A program made the position numbers and the translations under genes. Below the pieces are notes generated by a model that made no database searches, was not told the origin of the DNA, and saw only the letters and a program-made list of their open reading frames with translations. From Candidatus Woesearchaeota archaeon (lineage in GTDB: Archaea > Nanobdellota > Nanobdellia > UBA10117 > ARS21), in contig PBPJ01000054.1 in the NCBI GenBank assembly GCA_002725495.1, positions 1 to 6,319 on the forward strand: a stretch of DNA of 6,319 bases. The letters run 5' to 3'. Positions 1 through 6,122 of the stretch are shown here, piece after piece (the first letter of the stretch is position 1; each line of letters begins with the position of its first letter).

Positions 1-367
1 TAGCTTTTGCATCTAATATATCATCTACAAATATCGTACCACTAAATGATCCTAATCTCAAATCACTTTGAGTTGTATCAATTTTAGTTGTACTAGTAAA
101 ACCTAATCGTATACTTTCTCCACCAAGTCTACCAATGTAAGTTGGTGCGTTAATGTCAACAATATCACTGAAAGTTGAAATACCCGTCACACTAAGATGT
201 GATAGGTTGTTTCCTATTTCAACGATGTGAAATTCACCACCCTGCTTTCTCTTAGAATATAACTTCCCGTCATAGAAGTTAAGAGCTAATTCACCAAGTT
301 GCAGATCATCTAAAAGAGGTCTCTTATCCTGTATGGCGGACCTTTTTAACCTAATAGGTGTTGACAT
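1..367 (-). CDS. Phage fibre-like structural protein, N-terminal part (runs off left edge)
   Basis: The ATG at 367 opens 122 codons with no stop before the window ends, so only the N-terminus is visible. It starts MSTPIRLKRSAIQDKRP. Residues 23-40 (LQLGELALN, then YDGKLYSKR) match a motif I know from the N-termini of cyanophage tail-fibre and other virion proteins, where it probably anchors or folds the fibre base. From about residue 59 the chain becomes short beta-type segments rich in G, S, T, I and D (VTGISTFSDIVDINAP, then TYIGRLGG), as in repetitive trimeric fibres. No Shine-Dalgarno is visible before the ATG. A late promoter box lies about 50 nt upstream, which fits a late virion gene. 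Fibre identity is inferred from the motif; the receptor-binding end is not in the window. A baseplate or neck decoration protein is an alternative. Confidence 0.72.
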   Translation of the reverse strand, partial: MSTPIRLKRSAIQDKRPLLDDLQLGELALNFYDGKLYSKRKQGGEFHIVEIGNNLSHLSVTGISTFSDIVDINAPTYIGRLGGESIRLGFTSTTKIDTTQSDLRLGSFSGTIFVDDILDAKA

Positions 368-396
368 TTATTCTACGATTGGTATTTACCTTTACT

Positions 397-410
397 GCAG
401 TATATACTGC
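397..410. repeat. 14-bp perfect palindrome in the leader of the fibre gene
   Basis: GCAGTATATACTGC reads the same on both strands. It lies 30 nt before the fibre start codon and just downstream of the late promoter box at 418-425. In RNA it could form a 5-bp stem with a 4-nt loop at or near the 5' end of the late transcript. No T-run follows on the minus strand, so it is not a terminator in that direction. It could be a 5' stabilising hairpin, a protein-binding site or chance. Confidence 0.5.
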
Positions 411-417
411 TATGTTT

Positions 418-425
418 TATTTATT
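418..425 (-). promoter_or_regulatory. Candidate T4-type late promoter box for the fibre gene
   Basis: The minus strand reads AATAAATA here, a 7/8 match to the T4 late promoter box TATAAATA recognised by the phage late sigma factor (gp55) with the sliding clamp. It overlaps the TAA stop of the HNH gene (424-426). Transcription would start near 411-412, giving a leader of roughly 45 nt before the fibre ATG. AT-rich phage DNA produces such boxes by chance, so the position at a gene boundary is the main support. Confidence 0.5.
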
Positions 426-798
426 AACTTAAATTATTCCTTCTTGATCCATATGTGTATAGATTAATTGCAGATTCTGGTTTGGTCCATTTTTTTATCT
501 TATCCCATCGATCATTACTAAAAAACTCCTGAGAACGATACCATTGTTCTACAGGAGTATGACCTTTATCTTGGTTACAACTATGACATGCACAGAGACA
601 GTTCTTAGAAAAATCTGGACCACCTTTTGATCTAGGAACAATATGATCGATGGTCAGATTCTCTGCAGACCCACAATATGCACACTCGTTATCCCATTCT
701 TCTTTTATATGCCTCCTCCACAATCGTTTTGCTTCTCCTGAACTTGTCACATGTAAATTAAACAAATATTCTTTTGGAGAGTGCAGAGGAGGAGTCAT
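424..798 (-). CDS. Free-standing HNH endonuclease (homing type)
   Basis: A 124-aa protein with a zinc-ribbon HNH nuclease core. The first cysteine pair is CAYC (C39, C42). The catalytic region is LTIDHIVPRSKGG with D51-H52. The central Asn is around N67, and a second cysteine pair follows in ACHSCNQDKG (C71, C74). HNH enzymes of this size cut or nick DNA through one metal ion, and in T4-like phages many are selfish homing nucleases placed between host genes. An in-frame TTG at 804 would add two residues, but ATG 798 is preferred: AGAAGA (805-810) lies 6 nt before it, whereas it would almost touch the TTG. The gene is bracketed by two late promoter boxes and separates the glycan cassette from the fibre gene, an intergenic position typical of homing genes. 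The fold is clear; the target and any homing activity are inferred. Confidence 0.9.
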   Translation of the reverse strand: MTPPLHSPKEYLFNLHVTSSGEAKRLWRRHIKEEWDNECAYCGSAENLTIDHIVPRSKGGPDFSKNCLCACHSCNQDKGHTPVEQWYRSQEFFSNDRWDKIKKWTKPESAINLYTYGSRRNNLS

Positions 799-804
799 AA
801 GCAA

Positions 805-810
805 TCTTCT
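805..810 (-). promoter_or_regulatory. Ribosome binding site that decides the HNH start
   Basis: AGAAGA on the minus strand lies 6 nt before ATG 798. It supports that ATG over the in-frame TTG at 804, which would leave no spacing. Confidence 0.5.
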
Positions 811-817
811 TTTCTAT

Positions 818-825
818 TATTTATC
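818..825 (-). promoter_or_regulatory. Candidate T4-type late promoter box for the HNH gene
   Basis: The minus strand reads GATAAATA, a 7/8 match to the T4 late box TATAAATA. It overlaps the TGA stop of the 661-aa fusion gene (824-826). A start near 811-813 would give a leader of about 14 nt containing the AGAAGA ribosome site. It could let HNH, and by read-through the fibre gene, be transcribed late without the cassette. Confidence 0.5.
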
Positions 826-2809
826 ATTGCCGAATATAAATCATTAGATTGCCCATATAAGATCTAAAGAAATATGGATCGTAGACTAAAAGTGATACAT
901 CTGTTTTATACCCTTGATCATCTATAGCAAAGATAACATAATCATCAAATAATTCTAAGTAATTATCCCTAAACTTTGTAAACCTCTCTCTACATCCAGG
1001 AAAATTAAGATAAAACTTTGAACTTATATTCTTAACATTGTTTAGAATCCAGTCAATATTTTCTTCGTTAAAAATATCATACTCACCACCGTCACAATTA
1101 ATCTTTAAAAAATCAATTTTATCTATACTATAATCTTTAACAAATTTTTCAAAGTTTGAAAGGGGTTGGTTCACATAAACAATTGGTGTATTTACTGAAA
1201 ACTTTGAGGTATTCTTTACTAAAGAAGTGAAATATTTTTCAGATGGTTCTATACAATACACAACACTAGGTGATTTATCTATTATAGAATATGTAAAAGA
1301 ACCAACACTTGCACCAATATCAACAACAACATCAGATGGATTTACTTTAGAAAATTTTTCATATTGATTTTCTCTAAATTCATTCTCAGTAAAATCAAGC
1401 CACTCAAAATCAGAAGAAAATTTACTACGATTAGAAAATATCTGTTTTATATTTTTTCTTTTACCTGCAGATTTCCACCAATTTTTCATTCTGATATGAG
1501 ATTCATAATGAAATTCTCCCTGACCATTTATCATTGTTTGAGTGTTATAGTCTGGTGAATCGATAAAAGTAGACTGTCCACTTACATCTTCAATGAATAA
1601 TGGATATGTATAGACTTTACCCAGACCGTATATTAAACTTTCACACGTAGGTGCTTCATATTCAGTATCAAAATTAAAAACATGATCATTTATGATATAT
1701 TTTTCTATCAATTTTTTACCATAATCTCTTGTTATCAGAAATGCAGTTACTGACCAATCATCTTGGAATCTTTCTCTAAATTCAACTGAACCAATACCAG
1801 GTCTGATCCATAAAAGTTGAATAGCATCCCAATCATTTGGTAACTCATTTACAAATTCATCCCATTCAAAGTTCCAGTAATTAACAGTTTCAAAAGAAAG
1901 ATCATCTTCAACGAATAATGCTATGTCAGTATCTCCATTATCTATCCAATTTTTTATATTTCTTAAATGAGAAATCGTACAACCTTTAGAAGTGTCTTTA
2001 AGATTATGTGCAAATGTTCCGAGAACCGCATCTTCACATTCTGCAAATCTTTTAGATATTAAAGAAGTATAATCTGTAATACCATGTTGTTTAAATTCTT
2101 CTTCTATCTTATTTCGTCTATCAACACTTTCTTCAAGAGAAATATAATAAACTGGTGGAAAGTTTTTTAGAATTTTGTTTTCTACTTTTTTCTTTTCTTT
2201 AATATAAAGTGCATTTCCCCACACTTTAGTACTCCACCATTCGGTTTCAACTCTCTTAAATTCATATTGTTCTAGAAAAGAATCAATCTCACCGATAAAA
2301 GCATTATGTTCATATACTTCATCCTGATTAACCTCACAATAGATATAATCTACATTTTTTAAAGTTTCTGAAGCACCCCTCAAAACTTCTAACTCAAACC
2401 CCTGAACATCTATAACCAAAAAATTATAGTCATAGTTGTAATCATCTAGTTTTTCCATTTGAACTTCTTCAGTTCCAATAAAAGAAACTTCTGGATGAGC
2501 TTTAAGATGAACTAATGGTTTTAAAACAGAACTACTCTGAGCTTCATTGTCACTAATATTCATAGGGACAATTCCATTATAATTGCCAAGTGCAACATTG
2601 TGTATTGTAATTCTATCAGAAGGGTATCCGTAAATAACAGACTTCAACATCTTGAAATTTTCTTTAAGAGGCTCAAAGAAAATTACTTTGGGGACGTTGT
2701 AATCCATGTAGGATTGAATTTCATACCCATAGTGAGCACCAACATGAATAATTCCTGTAATTTGTGGTTGATATTTTTTAACAACACTTTCAAACGTCAA
2801 ATTATACAT
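824..2809 (-). CDS. Three-module FkbM methyltransferase - GT25 glycosyltransferase - FkbM methyltransferase fusion
   Basis: This 661-aa protein has three recognisable enzyme modules. Residues about 16-205 are an FkbM-type SAM methyltransferase: IIHVGAHYG (20-28, SAM-binding loop), VIFFEP (42-47), VALGNYNG (72-79) and FLVIDVQGFELEVLRGA (130-146). Residues about 217-425 resemble glycosyltransferase family 25 (LPS type): VYYISLEESVDRR (220-232), GCTISHLRNIKNW (276-288) and FVEDD (299-303), whose acidic EDD would be the metal/nucleotide-sugar site, ending PLFIEDVSGQS (403-413). Residues about 460-661 are a second, divergent FkbM domain: VVVDIGASVGSF (494-505), YCIEP (518-522) and IDFLKINCDGGEYDIF (565-580). 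FkbM enzymes O-methylate sugar or polyketide hydroxyls; GT25 enzymes transfer hexoses. No signal peptide or membrane helix is seen, so it is likely cytoplasmic. ATG 2809 has AAGGAG 9 nt upstream. Substrates are unknown. Confidence 0.88.
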   Translation of the reverse strand: MYNLTFESVVKKYQPQITGIIHVGAHYGYEIQSYMDYNVPKVIFFEPLKENFKMLKSVIYGYPSDRITIHNVALGNYNGIVPMNISDNEAQSSSVLKPLVHLKAHPEVSFIGTEEVQMEKLDDYNYDYNFLVIDVQGFELEVLRGASETLKNVDYIYCEVNQDEVYEHNAFIGEIDSFLEQYEFKRVETEWWSTKVWGNALYIKEKKKVENKILKNFPPVYYISLEESVDRRNKIEEEFKQHGITDYTSLISKRFAECEDAVLGTFAHNLKDTSKGCTISHLRNIKNWIDNGDTDIALFVEDDLSFETVNYWNFEWDEFVNELPNDWDAIQLLWIRPGIGSVEFRERFQDDWSVTAFLITRDYGKKLIEKYIINDHVFNFDTEYEAPTCESLIYGLGKVYTYPLFIEDVSGQSTFIDSPDYNTQTMINGQGEFHYESHIRMKNWWKSAGKRKNIKQIFSNRSKFSSDFEWLDFTENEFRENQYEKFSKVNPSDVVVDIGASVGSFTYSIIDKSPSVVYCIEPSEKYFTSLVKNTSKFSVNTPIVYVNQPLSNFEKFVKDYSIDKIDFLKINCDGGEYDIFNEENIDWILNNVKNISSKFYLNFPGCRERFTKFRDNYLELFDDYVIFAIDDQGYKTDVSLLVYDPYFFRSYMGNLMIYIRQ

Positions 2810-2815
2810 TTTTAA

Positions 2816-4678
2816 TTACTCCTTCACGTAAAAATGATTGTATCGTAATGTATATATTCTTTTATAACCAATGCCACTCATGTAAGTATCATAAGAATCA
2901 TCATCTTCAAAATTTTCCAATACAATCACTTTTGGATTATATTTTTCATGATCAAATCCTTTCATAACATCTATCTCCCACCCTTCAGTATCAATAGACA
3001 AAACATCAACACTTTTTACTTTTGCTTTTTTTAAAATGTTATTGAGAGTTGTTGTTCTAACTTGTATTTCCTCTTGAGTATTATGTTCTGGTACTCCGTC
3101 ATACCGAACTTCTAATGCAGAAAAACTTACACCATCATTCTCTTTAGAGTACCATTGATCATTATTTAAGTTTACAATAAATGGGGTCTTTTTTCTTTTA
3201 GATATACCTGCACAAGCATATTCATATACTTCACTATCACACTCTTTATGCTGCTCTACAAATTTTGGATTTGGTTCTACAGAAATAGTTCTCCACCCAG
3301 AATCTCTAAAGTGCTTTGAGTTGCTTATAAATTCTGGAGGACCAGCACCAACATCTACGAATGTACCCTTATATGAAAAGTCTGGAAAGTAATTCTCACG
3401 AATATACTTATCAGTCTCAAATTCACCATAAAATTTATTCGGAAGCATATATTTTTCTACATGTTTGATAGAAGAATCAACGTCTTTCATATATTCAATC
3501 ATCTTACTATCAATAAGATCTGGATGTACCCACCAGTCTTCATAAGTAGACTTACCATCATTAGAAATATCATTAACAACCATAACATAACCAAGAGATT
3601 TTAAATAATCTCTAGATTTTTTCCTACAATTTTTAGTTGCGTCTACATAGTGATCGTGCTCATAAGTTATGATAGCAAACTTACACTCATCAAAAGGAAC
3701 TTTTTTCAAAACCTCAAGTGTATTTGATGCTGGTTCAATATCTAATTGGAGATAGTCGATAACATCACTATCAAAATTTAATTTAATTAACTCAGAATAA
3801 TCAATATTCTTGGCATCGTCACAAAATACTTTTGTTTGTTTTCTCTCCTGTGCATATTGGGCACAGTGATCCTTATTGATTTCAATAGTAATTCCAGACC
3901 AATTAAATTCTTTTTCCAAAAGTGCAGTATTGTTTCCATAAAAAGGATACGCACCACCAACCTCTAAGAAAGTTCCATTCTTTTTACCATTTAACATGGA
4001 AAGAATAAACATATCTTGATAAGACTGAGAATAGTTTTTATCTATTTTTTCAGATCCACTAAATTTATATCTCAAATTTTCAAAGAGAGACTTATCATAG
4101 TACAAATGTTTTTGAGTATTTACAGTTAAACCAAACTTACCAATGTATTCGATAACAGTTTTTTTATCATCTTCACTCAAAATAGAAAAATGATTATCAA
4201 ATATTTCTTTAAAAATATCTCTGTATTCTTGCTCACGATTAAGATTAAAAGCAGATAATGCTTTTTTCATTAATAAATCATGAACACCTTTATACTCATC
4301 AAAGGTTTTCAAAGGTTTAATATCAAGACAATTTTCTATAGCAAAAGAAGAATAATAATAACTATCATCCCACTCAGCTCTCCAATAATGAAATCTAGAT
4401 GATAGAAAGTATGCTTCTGGTCTTCTCGGTTGCAATTCTATTGCAGTGTTGAGAATATCTTTAATGATCCAATCACTTTTTCCACGATGCCTAAAACACT
4501 CAGCACATCTAATTAAACACTCATACTGAAGCAAATGATCGTTGGTTCTTTCCTTACATCTAAGTAAAAAAGAAATTGCAGATGAATAGTCTTTATTACT
4601 TTCATAAGATAAACCCATATCATAATTTAGATTGGGATTATCAGAATCAAGTATATACTTCTCTAAAATATCATCCAT
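2816..4678 (-). CDS. TPR-like domain with two FkbM-type methyltransferase domains
   Basis: A 620-aa protein. Residues about 10-165 are alpha-helical and TPR-like (LNYDMGLSYESNKDYSSAIS at 17-36, then LNTAIELQPRRPEAYFLSSR at 76-95), a protein-interaction platform often joined to glycosyltransferases or methyltransferases. Residues about 215-390 form a first FkbM-like domain: SQSYQDMFILS (217-227), GTFLEVGGAYPFYGNNT (235-251), ITIEIN (263-268), IDYLQLDIEP (307-316) and AIITYEHDHY (335-344). Residues about 425-618 form a second one: GTFVDVGAGPPEF (438-450), ISVEPNPKF (465-473), and VDVLSIDTEGWEIDVMKGF (557-575), the classic FkbM core. ATG 4678 overlaps the upstream stop by 8 nt and has GAGGA 8 nt before it, indicating coupled translation. 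The last two codons supply the ribosome site of the next gene. It probably methylates sugar hydroxyls of the same glycan as its neighbours; the substrate is not visible. Confidence 0.85.
   Translation of the reverse strand: MDDILEKYILDSDNPNLNYDMGLSYESNKDYSSAISFLLRCKERTNDHLLQYECLIRCAECFRHRGKSDWIIKDILNTAIELQPRRPEAYFLSSRFHYWRAEWDDSYYYSSFAIENCLDIKPLKTFDEYKGVHDLLMKKALSAFNLNREQEYRDIFKEIFDNHFSILSEDDKKTVIEYIGKFGLTVNTQKHLYYDKSLFENLRYKFSGSEKIDKNYSQSYQDMFILSMLNGKKNGTFLEVGGAYPFYGNNTALLEKEFNWSGITIEINKDHCAQYAQERKQTKVFCDDAKNIDYSELIKLNFDSDVIDYLQLDIEPASNTLEVLKKVPFDECKFAIITYEHDHYVDATKNCRKKSRDYLKSLGYVMVVNDISNDGKSTYEDWWVHPDLIDSKMIEYMKDVDSSIKHVEKYMLPNKFYGEFETDKYIRENYFPDFSYKGTFVDVGAGPPEFISNSKHFRDSGWRTISVEPNPKFVEQHKECDSEVYEYACAGISKRKKTPFIVNLNNDQWYSKENDGVSFSALEVRYDGVPEHNTQEEIQVRTTTLNNILKKAKVKSVDVLSIDTEGWEIDVMKGFDHEKYNPKVIVLENFEDDDSYDTYMSGIGYKRIYTLRYNHFYVKE
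2819..2824 (-). promoter_or_regulatory. Ribosome binding site nested in the end of the upstream gene
   Basis: AAGGAG on the minus strand is exactly the last two codons (Lys-Glu) of the 620-aa protein. It sits 9 nt before the ATG at 2809. The stop TAA and the next start are separated by 6 nt, so ribosomes finishing one methyltransferase protein are well placed to start the other. Confidence 0.75.
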
Positions 4679-5648
4679 TTAATAAATCCTCAATAAATTG
4701 CTTAGAAACTTTTGCGATAAAAGATGCATTATCTTGATACCCAAAAGTAATTATAACGTCATCACCAAGGGTAGTCAAACCAGAAACAAATTCAATTCTT
4801 GCACCCATCACAGAAAACTGAGGAGAAGTTCTAACAATATTCCATTCTTCATCCCATTCAATAAATTGCTGTTTATATTCATTATCAAACTTTCCATCTG
4901 GATATGTATGATAGGGTTCATGAACAATAGTCAAGTAATGATCTCTACCCCAATCAATAACTTGAGAACCTCCTCTCAAATTTTTAGATACATTTTCATT
5001 AAGTTCTTTTGATACAAGAACTTTAGTAGTATTAGTTTTAAAATCATACTTTACAATTTGAGTTGGATTAGTCCATCTAACAAATTGAAAAGGTTTACTC
5101 AATATTGGCATCCAATTTTTTTCACAATATGAATCTTCATTATTAGGGGTAGGCAATCGATATCTTCCTGTCTCTTTTGAATAAGCGTGCTCTACAACAA
5201 TTTGTGAAAGTTCCATTCTACCAGTACCTTGAGAATCAGTATCTCTGCGAGTACCACACATATAATAAGATCCATTCCATCTAACCAATCTAGCATCTTC
5301 CAAACCCGCAAAATGCCATTTTGGATCAACATCAATTGTATCAGTAAAAACTGGTGTAGAAAATACTGGTTTTAAATACTTACTATCAATGTATGTAAAA
5401 TGATTCTTTGTATTAAAATTCTCACCCTCTTCACCAATATAATGTAAAGGACACTCATTAACTAGAGTTTTACCTAATTCAGAATGATACAGTGTATAGT
5501 TACATTCTCTGGAGATTATATGTAAAGATCCTCTATCATTAATAATAGAAGGATTGAAATGCCCATGAGATTTTGAATTTTTTGTTGGTGGAATAAAAGT
5601 TTTTACTACACCACCACTTTCAACAATTTTTTTTGCTAATGTCTCCAT
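4671..5648 (-). CDS. GH130/GH43-type five-bladed beta-propeller protein
   Basis: A 325-aa protein with the blade pattern of the GH130/GH43-like propeller superfamily: HFNPSI (30-35), HFAGLEDARLVRWNGSYYM (112-130), EKNWMPI (176-182), RWTNPTQIV (191-199), RGGSQVI (225-231), YLTIVHEPYH (238-247), MGARIEFVSGL (281-291) and ITFGYQDNASFIAKVS (300-315). In GH130 beta-mannoside phosphorylases the G-x-E-D-P-R segment carries the catalytic Asp; here it is GLEDAR with D118 in that place and Ala for Pro. Related propellers also occur beside glycosyltransferases as uncharacterised accessory proteins, so phosphorylase activity is not assured. No signal peptide is seen, suggesting a cytoplasmic role. ATG 5648 has GAGGA 8 nt upstream. 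The gene leads the cassette and overlaps the next gene by 8 nt, implying work on the same glycan: trimming, phosphorolysis or binding. Confidence 0.75.
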   Translation of the reverse strand: METLAKKIVESGGVVKTFIPPTKNSKSHGHFNPSIINDRGSLHIISRECNYTLYHSELGKTLVNECPLHYIGEEGENFNTKNHFTYIDSKYLKPVFSTPVFTDTIDVDPKWHFAGLEDARLVRWNGSYYMCGTRRDTDSQGTGRMELSQIVVEHAYSKETGRYRLPTPNNEDSYCEKNWMPILSKPFQFVRWTNPTQIVKYDFKTNTTKVLVSKELNENVSKNLRGGSQVIDWGRDHYLTIVHEPYHTYPDGKFDNEYKQQFIEWDEEWNIVRTSPQFSVMGARIEFVSGLTTLGDDVIITFGYQDNASFIAKVSKQFIEDLLNG

Positions 5649-5751
5649 TATTTTGTTCCTCAGTTTTTTTAATATCTTTCAAGTAATAAAGTTGTGGCCA
5701 AGTGTCTTGAATAATTTCTCTTAGTTTATAAGGTGTCTCTGAACTGATCAC
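5620..5751 (-). CDS. Possible small overlapping ORF (43 aa) between the 75-aa gene and the cassette
   Basis: The 77-nt gap between the 75-aa gene and the propeller gene stays open in one minus frame. It reads ISSETPYKLREIIQDTWPQL, followed by a Tyr/Lys-rich tail (YYLKDIKKTEEQ). The composition looks protein-like. With a GTG start at 5751 it would overlap the 75-aa gene by 26 nt and the propeller gene by 29 nt. No Shine-Dalgarno precedes the GTG and the frame contains no ATG, so the start is weak. Its frame is +1 relative to the 75-aa gene, so it could also be an extension reached by frameshifting, or a remnant of a gene cut down when the cassette arrived. Function unknown. Confidence 0.3.
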   Translation of the reverse strand: MISSETPYKLREIIQDTWPQLYYLKDIKKTEEQNNGDISKKNC

Positions 5752-5953
5752 AGTTATAAAGTTTTGTTTTATTTAGAGTGTCATAATCAACATCATTCCA
5801 ATGTCTTACTGCATTGGCAACGATAGCAATATTGGTAACCATGTAAGACACAAAAATAATGGTGCGTATGCCAGCAATAATATCTGCTTCTCTATCATTT
5901 CGTCCATCTTTTTGTCCTAATGCTTTTGCCCAGATTCTCCAAACCTTATTCAT
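5726..5953 (-). CDS. Small single-pass membrane protein, conserved cyanophage hypothetical
   Basis: A 75-aa protein starting MNKVWRIWAKALGQKDG. It has a basic/aromatic head, a charged stretch (DGRNDREAD, 16-24), then one hydrophobic segment at about 31-49 (TIIFVSYMVTNIAIVANAV) that would cross the inner membrane once, and a polar tail. The head resembles short hypothetical proteins repeatedly found in cyanomyoviruses, from memory and not checked. ATG 5953 is chosen over the preceding in-frame TTG at 5956. It overlaps the upstream stop by 8 nt, and a weak GAGAGA-type ribosome site ends 9 nt before it. Function unknown; a role at the host membrane during infection is only a guess. The tail after residue about 52 (NDVDYDTLNKTKLYNCDQ) looks less ordered and may vary between phages. 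Confidence 0.75.
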   Translation of the reverse strand: MNKVWRIWAKALGQKDGRNDREADIIAGIRTIIFVSYMVTNIAIVANAVRHWNDVDYDTLNKTKLYNCDQFRDTL

Positions 5954-6122
5954 CAAATTTAATCTCTCTCATCCCTTTGACTTCAACACCACGTTTAATC
6001 ATTGACATCATTGCCTGTTGTGCAGAAACCATATCAAAATGAACGGCAACTCTGTCTTTTCCCCATAGAACATAATCAACTCCATAGAAACCATGCTTGA
6101 GGGGATCACGCATTCTTGCCAT
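5946..6122 (-). CDS. Small hypothetical protein (58 aa)
   Basis: Starting at ATG 6122 this gives 58 residues beginning MARMRDPLKHGFYGVDYV, with a middle of WGKDRVAVHFD and a helical end (SAQQAMMSMIKRGVEVKGM). It looks like a compact soluble alpha/beta protein; I do not recognise a domain. The frame stays open to an ATG at 6161, which would add 13 residues, but those codons are the terminator hairpin itself. A promoter upstream would place transcription starts inside that stretch, so 6122 is preferred. ATG 6113 is another possibility. No Shine-Dalgarno precedes 6122 (the sequence is a run of T), so initiation would be SD-independent. It overlaps the 75-aa gene by 8 nt, so the two are likely co-expressed. 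Confidence 0.7.
   Translation of the reverse strand: MARMRDPLKHGFYGVDYVLWGKDRVAVHFDMVSAQQAMMSMIKRGVEVKGMREIKFDE

Noticed and set aside
397..426. Palindrome plus downstream T-rich sequence as a plus-strand terminator
   Set aside because: The stem is only 5 bp and AT-rich, the T stretch is interrupted, and no plus-strand gene precedes it.
799..804. TTG start two codons upstream for the HNH protein
   Set aside because: The AGAAGA ribosome site would be almost in contact with the TTG; ATG 798 has normal spacing.
650..847. Plus-strand 65-aa open frame
   Set aside because: Antisense to the HNH gene, no ribosome site or recognisable domain; the minus-strand gene explains the sequence.
1364..1558. 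Plus-strand 64-aa open frame
   Set aside because: Lies wholly within the 661-aa gene on the other strand; low-complexity hydrophobic translation typical of an AT-rich shadow frame.
2600..2815. Plus-strand 71-aa open frame
   Set aside because: Antisense to the conserved first methyltransferase domain; no independent support.
4698..5012. Plus-strand 104-aa open frame
   Set aside because: Antisense to the propeller gene's conserved blades; Ile/Asn/Phe-rich composition of a shadow frame.
5649..5725. Sigma70 or late promoter in front of the cassette
   Set aside because: The best minus-strand match (TTCAAG, 17 nt, TATTAC) is poor and no NATAAATA box is present, so no promoter is called.
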